From the NCBI GenBank assembly GCA_023453335.1, contig JAEXTU010000271.1:1-15577 (forward strand): DNA of 15,577 nt, written 5' to 3'. Made by a program: the position numbers and the translations under genes. Shown here in pieces: positions 1-6,991 of the stretch. A model generated the notes under the pieces. That model was not told the DNA's origin and did not search any database. It was given only the letters and a program-made list of their open reading frames with translations. Source of the DNA: Pseudomonadota bacterium. GTDB taxonomy: Bacteria > Desulfobacterota > Desulfovibrionia > Desulfovibrionales > Desulfovibrionaceae. Position 1 is the first letter of the stretch, and each line of letters starts with the position of its first letter.

Positions 1-178
1 CGGCAAGATACGGGCGGACCTGGAAGCCAAGGGCCAGACCATCGGCCCCATGGACCTCCTCATCGCCGCCCATGCCGTGAGTGGAGGATTTACGCTGGTG
101 ACGGGGAACGGGAGAGAATTCCAACGAGTACCACAGTTACCAATTGAACATTGGGCACCCATTAGTAATATTAGATAA
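1..178 (+). CDS. VapC-family PIN-domain toxin, C-terminal part
   Basis: The gene is cut by the window edge; codons run from base 2 and end at TAA 176-178, leaving 58 residues. The fragment holds two PIN-domain signatures. The first is GPMDLLIAAHA, whose Asp is the usual third metal-binding acid of VapC-type RNases. The second is LVTGNGREF followed by RVPQLPIEHW, the typical VapC ending. PIN toxins of this type cleave tRNA or other RNA and are neutralised by a VapB-type antitoxin, which would lie upstream outside the window. The last 50 or so bases are much more AT-rich than the start, so the gene ends inside the composition change that marks the next gene. Family call is firm; activity cannot be judged from a fragment that lacks the N-terminal acidic residues. 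Confidence 0.85.
   Translation, partial: GKIRADLEAKGQTIGPMDLLIAAHAVSGGFTLVTGNGREFQRVPQLPIEHWAPISNIR
41..41. other. start of composition shift (approximate marker)
   Basis: From roughly base 100 to 1030 the sequence changes from GC-rich to AT-rich and back again. The marker is placed early only to flag the left flank; the boundary is gradual across the end of vapC and sharp at the terminator after the endonuclease gene. Judged by eye, not by a computed GC plot. Confidence 0.3.
144..171 (+). promoter_or_regulatory. putative promoter of the endonuclease gene
   Basis: TTGAAC at 144-149 and TAATAT at 166-171 are separated by 16 bases and precede the ATG at 207 by a suitable distance. They lie inside the last codons of vapC. 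A second -10-like TATAGT at 179-184 has no good -35 partner. AT-rich DNA produces such matches by chance, so this is a weak call. Confidence 0.3.
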
Positions 179-206
179 TATAGTTATATTACGGGCTACG
201 TTAGCC

Positions 207-1001
207 ATGAAGAATAATATATTGGGGAAGGACATTCTAGAACACCCAGAGCAAATGGGCGAATTTATCAATTTTTGTGTCGATAAAGTTCAAGAAGAAA
301 TAACTTCAGAACACCCGGATGACCATGAAAAAATTTATGTATTTTGTGAAGGCTTGAGACTGATTAACGCCGAGAATGTTCAAAGTGTATTTGAATTTTC
401 TGAATCTCCCATTGAATTGTTACTAATAAATTCACTATTGATAATGTTTTTAAAGCAACATTATCCAATAATAGTCACGCGCCATATCAATAAGTTGCCT
501 TGTGACATCAAAGAATTAAAAAAATATTTAATGAACTTAACGGATTTTACTGAATGGTATTATAATAAATTCAAAACATGGGATGGCATTGACGATTACT
601 TAGAAAATGAGGTGCTATCGGGAAAGATGGAAAACGATGAAAGACACTGGATTAAAAGACATATTTTGCTATATGAATGGCTTGATTACAAAAAAGCGAT
701 CCACTTGACCATGCAGCCCCGACTAAATGAAATAACAATTAATAACAAGAACATTAGGCCAGACTTATTAATCTGGACACCATCTAGAAATGACATTAAT
801 ATTATCGTAGAATGTGATGGCTATAAATATCACTCGTCAAAAAAATCTTTTACTAATGACCGGAAGAGGGACAGAGTATTAAAAACTCAAGGGTTTGATG
901 TATTGCGTTTTTCTGGATATGAGATTTTCCATACTCCGGTGCAATGTGCAACGGATTTATTTAATTACATAGACAACATCTACGGATGGCAACAATACTA
1001 A
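207..1001 (+). CDS. DUF559/Vsr-like PD-(D/E)XK endonuclease, orphan
   Basis: This 264-residue protein ends in a compact nuclease fold of the DUF559/Vsr-like kind: RPDLLIW (Asp186), IIVECDGYKYH (Glu202, Asp204, His209), then NDRKRDRVLKTQGF and VLRFSGYEI. This gives the D...ExD spacing of the PD-(D/E)XK superfamily. A helix with SPIE at about residues 67-70 and Gln170 upstream of the first acid also fit DUF559-type proteins. The remaining N-terminal half is not recognised. I start at ATG 207; the frame is open back to a TTG at 144, overlapping vapC, but no convincing ribosome site supports either start. The gene is strikingly AT-rich and uses AT-ending codons, unlike every neighbour, which points to horizontal acquisition. 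There is no methyltransferase or helicase beside it, so it is not an obvious restriction system. Nuclease fold likely; biological role unknown, possibly defence. Confidence 0.72.
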   Translation: MKNNILGKDILEHPEQMGEFINFCVDKVQEEITSEHPDDHEKIYVFCEGLRLINAENVQSVFEFSESPIELLLINSLLIMFLKQHYPIIVTRHINKLPCDIKELKKYLMNLTDFTEWYYNKFKTWDGIDDYLENEVLSGKMENDERHWIKRHILLYEWLDYKKAIHLTMQPRLNEITINNKNIRPDLLIWTPSRNDINIIVECDGYKYHSSKKSFTNDRKRDRVLKTQGFDVLRFSGYEIFHTPVQCATDLFNYIDNIYGWQQY

Positions 1002-1040
1002 ATCAATATCATATGATAAAAATCCCCGTATAATAGCAAT

Positions 1041-1068
1041 GAAAAGGCCGCCTCACGGCGGCCTTTTC
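1041..1068. terminator. bidirectional intrinsic terminator
   Basis: A perfect inverted repeat has arms GAAAAGGCCGCC (1041-1052) and GGCGGCCTTTTC (1057-1068) around a TCAC loop. It has an A-run on the left and a T-run on the right, so it can terminate transcription both ways: the plus-strand endonuclease gene and the minus-strand frd-fum operon, which ends at 1088. It also marks the right border of the AT-rich segment. Confidence 0.88.
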
Positions 1069-1087
1069 ATTTCGCTTCGCGGCTCCC

Positions 1088-1645
1088 CTATTCCAGGCCC
1101 GCGGCCTTGCGGTCCGGCACGGCGTAGAGTTCGCCGCCGTGGCAGTCGTTGATGACCAGGAGAGGGAAGTCCTGGACGGTCAGCTCGCGGATGGCCTCGG
1201 GGCCGAGATCGTCGTAGGCGATGACCTTGGCCGCGGTGATGCACTGGGACAGGAGGGCGCCCGCTCCGCCGGTGGCGCCGAAGTAGGCGGCCTTGTGCTC
1301 CTTGAGCGCGGCCTTCACCGCGTCGCTGCGCTTGCCCTTGCCGATGGTGCCCTTGAGCCCCAGGCTGTGCAGCCGGGGGGCGTAGGTGTCCATGCGGTAG
1401 CTGGTGGTGGGGCCGGCCGAGCCGATGGGCCGGCCCGGAGGCGCGGGGCTGGGTCCCACGTAGTAGATGAGCGCGCCCTTCAGATCGAAGGGCAGGGTCT
1501 CGCCCTTGTCCAGGGCGTCCACCAGGCGCTTGTGCGCCGCGTCGCGGCCGGTGTAGATGGTGCCGGTGATGTAGACCACGGCGCCGGTCTTGAGCTTCTC
1601 GATGTCCGCGTCGGTGAGCGGGGTGGTGAGGCGGTGTTCGGCCAT
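1088..1645 (-). CDS. Fumarate hydratase class I, beta subunit
   Basis: This 185-residue protein is the C-terminal (beta) half of iron-sulfur fumarase, a hydro-lyase that with the alpha subunit interconverts fumarate and (S)-malate in the cytoplasm. Family motifs are GPTTSYRMD, GKGKRS, FGATGGAGAL and NDCHGGELY, and the length is usual for a split beta subunit. In related enzymes this half contributes to substrate binding while the cluster sits in alpha. Its ATG overlaps the alpha stop codon by one base (TAATG, 1647-1643), so the two are almost certainly translationally coupled. It is the last gene of the frd-fum operon, with a terminator about 20 bases beyond its TAG. A tartrate dehydratase beta subunit is related, but the frdCAB context favours fumarase. 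Confidence 0.92.
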   Translation of the reverse strand: MAEHRLTTPLTDADIEKLKTGAVVYITGTIYTGRDAAHKRLVDALDKGETLPFDLKGALIYYVGPSPAPPGRPIGSAGPTTSYRMDTYAPRLHSLGLKGTIGKGKRSDAVKAALKEHKAAYFGATGGAGALLSQCITAAKVIAYDDLGPEAIRELTVQDFPLLVINDCHGGELYAVPDRKAAGLE

Positions 1646-2484
1646 TAGAGTTCCACCTCCATGTGCCGGATGCTGTGGCACTGGACGTTCACGGCCAGGG
1701 GCAGGCTGGCCAGGTGGCACGGGGCCTTGGCGATCTTGACCCCCAGGCAGGTGGTCTTGCCGCCCAGGCCCATGGGGCCGATGCCCAGCTTGTTGATGGC
1801 CTCCAGCAGCTCGGCCTCCTTGGCCGCCAGGTCCGCATCCGGGTTCACGTCGTCCAGGTGGCGCAGGAGCGCCTTCTTGGCCAGGATGGGCGCGTACTCG
1901 AAGGTGCCGCCGATGCCCACCCCGATCATGACCGGCGGGCAGGGGTTGGGGCCGGCCTCGGCCACCCGCTCCACCACGAAGTTGCGGATGCCCTTCCAGC
2001 CCTGGGCCGGGGCCAGCATGGTGACCCGCGACATGTTCTCCGATCCTCCGCCCTTGGCCATGAACGCAATTTTGAGCCCGTCGCCGGGCACCAGGTCGAA
2101 GTGGATGATGGAGGGGGAATTGTCCCCGGTGTTCTTGCGGGTGAAGGGGTCGCAGGAGGACTTGCGCAGGTAGCCGTCGCGGTAGCCGTCGATCATGCCC
2201 TGCTCCACGGCCTGGCGCAGGCTGCCGCCCTCGACCTTCAGGTCCTCGCCCACTTCCACGAAGAACACCGCCAAACCGCAGTCCTGGCACAGGGGCAGGC
2301 CGCTCGACTCGGACAGAGCCGAGTTCTCGCGCAGTTGCCGGAATATCTCCTTGGCCGAGGGCAGTTCCTCCGCGGCCTCGGCTGCGGCAAAGGCCGCCTT
2401 CACGTCGTCGGGCAGGCGCACGCTGGCCTCCCGGATCATGGCCGACACCTTGGCGGAGATGTCGCTCGCTTGCAGGGTACGCAC
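1645..2484 (-). CDS. Fumarate hydratase class I, alpha subunit
   Basis: This 279-residue subunit should carry the oxygen-sensitive [4Fe-4S] cluster of a two-subunit class I fumarase. Cys66 in PLCQDCG and Cys182 in NPCPPVMIGVGIGGT are two clear ligand candidates. The third is expected near the C-terminus, where Cys246 (GGKTTCLGVK) and Cys269 (LAVNVQCH) are both possible. RKNTGDNSPS and KGGGSENMS are further family signatures. The start is GTG 2484-2482, with GGAG six bases before it and frdB ending 10 bases upstream. Position after frdB suggests it passes malate or fumarate to and from fumarate reductase in one branch of the reductive or oxidative C4 pathway. A tartrate dehydratase alpha subunit is the alternative within the family and is less likely here. 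Confidence 0.92.
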   Translation of the reverse strand: MRTLQASDISAKVSAMIREASVRLPDDVKAAFAAAEAAEELPSAKEIFRQLRENSALSESSGLPLCQDCGLAVFFVEVGEDLKVEGGSLRQAVEQGMIDGYRDGYLRKSSCDPFTRKNTGDNSPSIIHFDLVPGDGLKIAFMAKGGGSENMSRVTMLAPAQGWKGIRNFVVERVAEAGPNPCPPVMIGVGIGGTFEYAPILAKKALLRHLDDVNPDADLAAKEAELLEAINKLGIGPMGLGGKTTCLGVKIAKAPCHLASLPLAVNVQCHSIRHMEVEL

Positions 2485-2494
2485 CGTTTTCTCC

Positions 2495-3241
2495 TTACTT
2501 CTTCTTGCCGGGCAGGAAGTTCTTGAGGGCGGCGAAACCCATCTTGCGGCGCAGGAAGCCTAGCTGGTCCTGGAGGGGCAGCTCCTTGGGGCAGACGTCC
2601 TCGCAGCCCAAGAGGCCCATGCAGCCGAACACGCCCTCGTCCGAGCCGATGACCTCGAAGTACTCGCGGTCGGTGCGCTCATCGCGGGGGTCGATGACGA
2701 AGCGGGCCACGCGGTTGAGCGTCACCGCGCCCAGGAAGTCCTGGCGCATGCGGGCCGTGCCGCAGCCGGCCACGCAGCAGCCACACTCGATGCAGCGCTC
2801 CAGCTCGTAGATATCCTCGGCCAGGGCGTTGTCCATGCGCTCTTCCAGGGCCGTGGGGTCGAAGGTCTTGTCGGTGTGGATCCAGGACTCCACCTTCTGG
2901 TACATCTCCCGAAACCAGGTCCCGGTGTCCACGGACAGGTCGCCCACCAGCTTGAACACCGGCAGGGGCAGGAGGGTGATCTCCTCGGGCAGCTCTTTCG
3001 TCTTGGTCTTGCAGGCCAGGCCGGGCCGGCCGTTGATGAGCATGCCGCAGGCCCCGCAGATGGCGGCGCGGCAGCAGAAGTCGAACTGGAGCGAGGGGTC
3101 CTGCTCCTCGCGGATGAGATTCAGCGCGATGAACAGGGTCATGGACTCGGTCTCGGGCAGCAGGAAGGTGTCCATGTGCGGGACCGAGGCCGCATCCTGC
3201 GGGTTGTAGCGGAAGATGTGGAATTTCAGGGTGCGGGCCAT
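2495..3241 (-). CDS. frdB: Fumarate reductase/succinate dehydrogenase iron-sulfur subunit
   Basis: The 248-residue electron-transfer subunit links the FrdA flavin to the FrdC hemes at the membrane. All cluster ligands can be read. The [2Fe-2S] cluster uses Cys57, Cys62, Cys65 and Cys77 (CCRAAICGACG...LAC). The [4Fe-4S] cluster uses Cys150, Cys153 and Cys156 with Cys217. The [3Fe-4S] cluster uses Cys160, Cys207 and Cys213. From memory of the Wolinella succinogenes enzyme, the second and third sets sit exactly one residue earlier, so there is essentially no insertion or loss. The residue after Cys160 is Gly rather than the common Pro. The true start is ATG 3241-3239, two bases after the frdA stop; the open frame upstream of it is an artefact inside frdA. 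C-terminal tail is Lys-rich. Confidence 0.95.
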   Translation of the reverse strand: MARTLKFHIFRYNPQDAASVPHMDTFLLPETESMTLFIALNLIREEQDPSLQFDFCCRAAICGACGMLINGRPGLACKTKTKELPEEITLLPLPVFKLVGDLSVDTGTWFREMYQKVESWIHTDKTFDPTALEERMDNALAEDIYELERCIECGCCVAGCGTARMRQDFLGAVTLNRVARFVIDPRDERTDREYFEVIGSDEGVFGCMGLLGCEDVCPKELPLQDQLGFLRRKMGFAALKNFLPGKKK

Positions 3242-3243
3242 GG

Positions 3244-5130
3244 CTACTTGCCCTCCTTGGCCGACGTGGGGGCCTTCGCGGGGGCCGGCGCGGGCTTGAT
3301 GTCCTTGGGATCGGCCGGGATGATGGTGCCGCCGCCGTAGCCGCGGTCCCCGGGCGGGATCTCGAAGTGGGGGGACACCGCCTCGTAGTCCAGGGTGGGC
3401 AGGTCCGCGCCCGGCTCCCAGGTGGCCAGGGTGCGCTTCAGCCAGTCGCGGTCGTTGCGCTCGGGGTAGTCCTCGCGGGCGTGGGAGCCGCGGCTCTCGG
3501 TGCGGCGCAGCGCGCCGTAGGCCACGCACAGGGCCAGGCGCACCATGCCGTCGATCTTGAGCGCCAGGGATAGTTCGGGGTTGGCCCCCAGGCCGTTGGA
3601 CTTGAGGCTGACCTTCTTGGCCCGCTCGTGGATCTCCTGGAGCTTGAACACCGCCTGCTCCAGGCCGTTCTGGTTGCGGAAGATGCCCACGCCCTCCATG
3701 AGGGCGTCCTGCATGGCGTCGCGCACCTTGTACACGTTCTCGCCGCCGCGGCTGCCTCCGACCAGGGCCTTGATCCGCGCCTCGCAAGCCCGGGTGGCCT
3801 CGCTGACCGCCGCGGTCTTGAACTCGGTCTCGTAGCCCTTGAGGAACTCCACCAGCTTGGAGCCCACGATGCCGCCGGCCACCACGGTCTCGGCCAGGGA
3901 GTTGCCGCCCAGGCGGTTGAACCCGTGCATGTCCCAGCAGGCGGCCTCGCCGGCGCTAAACAGACCCCTCAGCCCGTAGGCAGCGCCGTCCTTGTTGGTG
4001 CGCACCCCGCCCATGGAGTAGTGCTGCACCGGCCGCACCGGGATGAGCCCGGTGACCGGGTCCACACCCAGGAAGTTCTGGCAGATCTCGTCCACCTCGC
4101 GCAGCTTGGTGCGGATGTGCTTCTCGCCCAGGTGCCGGATATCCAGCCACAGGTGGTCGCCGTAGGGGCTCTTCACGCCCTTGCCCTCGCGGATGTGGTG
4201 CACCATCCAGCGGGACACCACGTCGCGGGAGGCCAGCTCGGCCTTGGCCGGCTCGTAGATGTGCATGAACCGCTCCTGGTTCACGTCCAGGAGGGTGCCG
4301 CCGTCGCCGCGGCAGCCTTCGGTCACCAGGATGTAGGTGGGCACGATGCCGGTGGGGTGGAACTGCACCGCCTCCATGTTGCCCATGGGCACCACGCCGG
4401 TGTCCAGGGCGATGATGTGCCCGCCGCCGTCGTTGATGACCGCGTTGGTGGACTCGCGGTAGATGCGGCCGAACCCGCCCGAGGCGATCATGGTCGCCTT
4501 GGCCAGGTAGACCCGCAGGTTGCCGGTCTTCAGGCAGCGCACCACCGCGCCCATGCAGGTCTCGCCGTCGTGGATCAGGGCGATGGCCTCCACCTTGTCG
4601 TGGACCTTGACCCCCAGCTTGGCGGCCACGTTGTCCATGGTGTAGAGCTCGGTGTGGCCGGTGCCGTCCGAGGTGTAGCAGGTGCGCCACTTGGCGGTGC
4701 CGCCGAAGGAGCGGGCGGTGATGAGCCCCTCCTTCTCCTTCAGCTCCTCCTTCTCGAACTTCTCGCCGCCCTTGAAGTAGAAGGACTTGCCTGCGACTAC
4801 CCGGTTCCAGGGCACGCCCCAGAAGGCCATCTGGCGCATGGCGATGGGTGCGTTGTCGCAGAACAGCCGGGCCACCTCCTGGTCGCAGCCCCAGTCGGAG
4901 CCCTTGACCGTGTCGGTGAAGTGCACGTCCGGGGAGTCGCCCGCGCCCATGGCGCAGTTGCCGAGCGCGGCCTGCATGCCGCCCTGGGCGGCCGAGGAAT
5001 GGGAACGCCGGGCCGGGACCAGGGAGAGACAGATCACGTCGAAGCCGGCGCTGGCCGCCTCGATGGCCGTGCGCTCGCCGGCCAGGCCCGCGCCGATGCA
5101 CAGGAAGTCGGTGACATAGGTTTCGATCAT
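3244..5130 (-). CDS. frdA: Fumarate reductase/succinate dehydrogenase flavoprotein subunit
   Basis: This 628-residue catalytic subunit interconverts fumarate and succinate on the cytoplasmic face. The N-terminal Rossmann motif GAGLAGE (14-20) is followed by SHSSAAQGG, where His44 is the expected covalent FAD attachment site. Active-site motifs are FHPTG (His258), TEGCRGDGG, ASRDVVSR (Arg302, the family's proton-shuttling arginine) and QHYSMGG (His370). HGFNRLGGNS binds flavin. These residues fall one position after those I recall for Wolinella FrdA, and long stretches read alike, so the menaquinone fumarate reductase clade is a good fit. The last 25 or so residues are a Pro/Ala/Lys-rich tail not typical of the family. 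The ATG at 5130 follows the frdC stop by nine bases, with GGAGG overlapping that stop. Direction in vivo could be either. Confidence 0.96.
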   Translation of the reverse strand: MIETYVTDFLCIGAGLAGERTAIEAASAGFDVICLSLVPARRSHSSAAQGGMQAALGNCAMGAGDSPDVHFTDTVKGSDWGCDQEVARLFCDNAPIAMRQMAFWGVPWNRVVAGKSFYFKGGEKFEKEELKEKEGLITARSFGGTAKWRTCYTSDGTGHTELYTMDNVAAKLGVKVHDKVEAIALIHDGETCMGAVVRCLKTGNLRVYLAKATMIASGGFGRIYRESTNAVINDGGGHIIALDTGVVPMGNMEAVQFHPTGIVPTYILVTEGCRGDGGTLLDVNQERFMHIYEPAKAELASRDVVSRWMVHHIREGKGVKSPYGDHLWLDIRHLGEKHIRTKLREVDEICQNFLGVDPVTGLIPVRPVQHYSMGGVRTNKDGAAYGLRGLFSAGEAACWDMHGFNRLGGNSLAETVVAGGIVGSKLVEFLKGYETEFKTAAVSEATRACEARIKALVGGSRGGENVYKVRDAMQDALMEGVGIFRNQNGLEQAVFKLQEIHERAKKVSLKSNGLGANPELSLALKIDGMVRLALCVAYGALRRTESRGSHAREDYPERNDRDWLKRTLATWEPGADLPTLDYEAVSPHFEIPPGDRGYGGGTIIPADPKDIKPAPAPAKAPTSAKEGK

Positions 5131-5139
5131 GGCGGCCTC

Positions 5140-5799
5140 CTAGTGCACCACGGTGAGGAAGAGGAAGCGGAGCAGGGTCAAGAGGCCGATGGACACGAAC
5201 ACCAGGGTCAGGCCGTTCTCGAAGCGCTTGGCCTTGGAGCGGTCCTTGCGCTTGATGAAGCCCCACTTGACCCCGATGCGGTAGAACCCGATGCCCACGT
5301 GCAGCTCGACCATGGGGAGCAGGCAGAGGTAGAGCAGCAGCCACCAGCCGCCCTGGATGCGCAGCGCGCTCTTCTCGGCGGTTATGGGCAAGTCGGTGAG
5401 CACGGTCCACATGTGGATGCACCCCAGGATCAGGACGACCAGGGCGGTGCCCACCTGGATGAGCCACAGCCAGGTGTCGGTGTGGCGCATCAGCTTGGAG
5501 TGCTTCCAGAAGGTGGTCAGCTCGGCGAACCGGAAGGGCATCTTCCGGGCGGCCAGCAGGAAGTGGAAGAGCAGCGTCGCGCCGATGAGCGGGCCGCCCA
5601 CCTGGGCCATGTAGGAGACTTCGAAGAAGTGGGCCAGGGCGTTCATCACCCCGGGGCCGAGGATCACGCTGGACACCAGGATCATGTGCGACCACATGAA
5701 CAAGACCAACCCCGCCCCGGTGAGCATCTGCAGCACATCGAGCCAGGCCGAGGTGCGCGTCGGGCGGGCGACGTGCAGGGTGGAATCCACAACGGACAT
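5140..5799 (-). CDS. frdC: Fumarate reductase/succinate dehydrogenase diheme cytochrome b
   Basis: This 219-residue membrane anchor has five hydrophobic helices and should hold two b hemes. Its histidines His38 (MWSH), His79 (LLFHF), His129 (CIHMW) and His167 (VELHVG) line up with the four heme ligands of Wolinella FrdC (44, 93, 143, 182 from memory). Glu60 and Glu165 match its Glu66 (menaquinol site) and Glu180 (transmembrane proton path). That places it among diheme menaquinone enzymes that may couple electron flow to the 'E-pathway' of compensating proton transfer. I start at ATG 5799, with GGAGG 6 bases upstream; the frame is open to a TTG at 5811 that overlaps that ribosome site. It is the first gene of the frdCAB-fumarase operon. 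A terminator-like hairpin lies directly upstream. Confidence 0.94.
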   Translation of the reverse strand: MSVVDSTLHVARPTRTSAWLDVLQMLTGAGLVLFMWSHMILVSSVILGPGVMNALAHFFEVSYMAQVGGPLIGATLLFHFLLAARKMPFRFAELTTFWKHSKLMRHTDTWLWLIQVGTALVVLILGCIHMWTVLTDLPITAEKSALRIQGGWWLLLYLCLLPMVELHVGIGFYRIGVKWGFIKRKDRSKAKRFENGLTLVFVSIGLLTLLRFLFLTVVH

Positions 5800-5820
5800 G
5801 GGCGCCTCCAATGAGATGTG

Positions 5821-5852
5821 AAAAAATCGGCCGGGCCAGTGCGCCCGGCCGA
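5821..5852 (-). terminator. terminator-like hairpin in the frdC leader, possible attenuator
   Basis: On the minus strand a perfect 10-bp GC-rich stem, TCGGCCGGGC (5852-5843) with GCCCGGCCGA (5836-5827), encloses a 6-base loop. It is followed at once by TTTTTT (5826-5821). This is a textbook intrinsic terminator. Only 21 bases separate the T-tract from the frdC ATG, and they contain its ribosome site, so any ordinary frdC promoter must lie upstream and be read through the hairpin. It may simply end transcription from the small membrane gene, or it may regulate the frd operon. Confidence 0.75.
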
Positions 5853-5874
5853 AACCAGCGATGCGGAACAGCCT

Positions 5875-5903
5875 CTCTTGGCTTTTCAGGCAGGGTTTGT
5901 CAA
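5875..5903 (-). promoter_or_regulatory. candidate frd operon promoter
   Basis: A perfect -35 hexamer TTGACA (5903-5898) lies in the gap between the small membrane gene and frdC. With a 17-base spacer the -10 position reads CAAGAG (5880-5875), a poor match. If used, the start site would be near 5868, ahead of the hairpin. No clear FNR, Rex or HcpR-type palindrome was seen in this gap. Confidence 0.3.
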
Positions 5904-5929
5904 TGCGGAAAGCGGCCTGGTTTCTTCGC

Positions 5930-6145
5930 CTACTGCCCGGAAAGCTTGTGGATTATGCCGTCCATGTATCCCAGCCAGTTTCCCACCCCGGCCACCACGG
6001 CCATGACGATCTCATAGATGAGGAAGAGCAGGAGCGGGAAGAAGGTGGAGGGCCACGACCAGTCCAGCACCCGGAAGGCCCGCAGCACGATGACCACCCC
6101 GGCGAACCCCAGCAGCGCGAGGCCCAGGATATCGAACACGGTCAT
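5930..6145 (-). CDS. Small two-helix membrane protein, unknown function
   Basis: This 71-residue protein has two hydrophobic spans, at about residues 4-23 and 36-57, joined by a short loop with Arg22, Arg25 and Trp29/Trp31. It has no cysteines, no heme ligands in helices and no signal peptidase motif. ATG 6145 is preceded by AGGAG six bases upstream, a good ribosome site, which argues the gene is real. It sits 72 bases after the exonuclease stop and 130 bases before frdC on the same strand, separated from frdC by the terminator-like hairpin. I do not recognise the family. It could be an accessory subunit of the neighbouring respiratory complex or an unrelated membrane protein; nothing in the sequence decides this. 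Confidence 0.75.
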   Translation of the reverse strand: MTVFDILGLALLGFAGVVIVLRAFRVLDWSWPSTFFPLLLFLIYEIVMAVVAGVGNWLGYMDGIIHKLSGQ

Positions 6146-6217
6146 GGCGGACTCCTCTCCGGCAGCGGCCGGGGTTCAGCGCAACTACCCGATGCCGTTC
6201 CAGTCCAGGCCCACCCT

Positions 6218-6991
6218 CTAGACCTCCAGCTCGAGCCCCACCGGGCAGTGGTCAGACCCCATGACCTCCGGGGCGATCCAGGCGGCCTTGACCTTGGGGC
6301 GCAGTTCCTCGGACACGAAGAAGTAGTCGATGCGCCAGCCCACGTTCTTGGCCCGGGCGCTGAACCGGTAGCTCCACCACGAGTAGTGGTCCGGGCCGGG
6401 CTCGAACAGTCGGAAGGTGTCCACGTAGCCCGCGGCCACGAACTTGTCCAACCAGGCCCGCTCGATGGGCAAAAAGCCCGAGGTCTTTTCGTTCTGTTTG
6501 GGGTTCTTGAGGTCGATCTCTTTGTGCGCGGTGTTGAAGTCGCCGCAGACCACGATGGGCTTCTTCCTGCGCAGCTCCTGGGCGTACTCCAGGAAATGGT
6601 CGTAGTAGCGCAGCTTGAAGTCCAGGCGCTCGTCCCCGGACTGGCCGTTGGGGAAGTAGATGTTGAACAGCCAGAACCCCGGGTACTCGCACAGGATGCT
6701 GCGGCCCTCGCCGGCAAAGGCCGGGTCGGGCAGGCCCAGAGTCACCGACAGGGGCCGGGCCGCGGTGCGGAAATAGGTGGCCACCCCGGAGTATCCCTTC
6801 TTCTTCTTGGAATGGTTCCAGGCCAGGTCCCAGCCCGCGGGCGGGGCCTGGTCCGCGGGGTCCAGCTGGGCCAGCTCGGCTTTGGTCTCCTGGAGGCAGA
6901 CCACGTCCGCGCCGCAGTTCGTGAACCAGTCCCAGAACCCCTTGCCCAGCACGGCCCGGAAGCCGTTCACGTTCCACGACAGCAGCTTCAT
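6218..6991 (-). CDS. xth: Exodeoxyribonuclease III (AP endonuclease, ExoA/Xth type)
   Basis: This 257-residue member of the endonuclease/exonuclease/phosphatase fold cuts the DNA backbone 5' of abasic sites and removes 3'-blocking groups in base excision repair. All catalytic motifs are present: SWNVNG (Asn7), LQETK (Glu35), CGDFN (Asp151, Asn153), WRIDYF (Asp222) and GSDHCP (Asp247, His248). The length equals single-domain bacterial ExoA-like enzymes. Its ATG directly follows the TAG of the metallophosphoesterase gene with no bases between, so it probably depends on translational coupling with that gene. The context of a nucleic-acid repair enzyme with a small phosphoesterase gives no clear pathway link. 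Confidence 0.95.
   Translation of the reverse strand: MKLLSWNVNGFRAVLGKGFWDWFTNCGADVVCLQETKAELAQLDPADQAPPAGWDLAWNHSKKKKGYSGVATYFRTAARPLSVTLGLPDPAFAGEGRSILCEYPGFWLFNIYFPNGQSGDERLDFKLRYYDHFLEYAQELRRKKPIVVCGDFNTAHKEIDLKNPKQNEKTSGFLPIERAWLDKFVAAGYVDTFRLFEPGPDHYSWWSYRFSARAKNVGWRIDYFFVSEELRPKVKAAWIAPEVMGSDHCPVGLELEV

Noticed and set aside
207..1001. Complete restriction-modification system
   Set aside because: Only a nuclease-like gene is present; no methyltransferase, specificity subunit or helicase lies next to it within the window.
1145..1644. Plus-strand open frame opposite fumarase beta
   Set aside because: Antisense shadow of a conserved gene, low-complexity translation and no ribosome site of its own.
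1715..1730. TGGCAC followed by TTGG, resembling a sigma-54 -24/-12 element
   Set aside because: Spacing is off by one base, the -12 half is imperfect, and it lies inside the fumarase alpha coding sequence with no suitably oriented gene start nearby.
3628..5814. Very long plus-strand open frame (728 codons) opposite frdA and frdC
   Set aside because: It is antisense to a strongly conserved gene pair, has low-complexity His/Ala/Gly/Val-rich translation, and reflects stop-codon scarcity in GC-rich DNA. The same applies to the long frames opposite the exonuclease, phosphoesterase and regulator genes.
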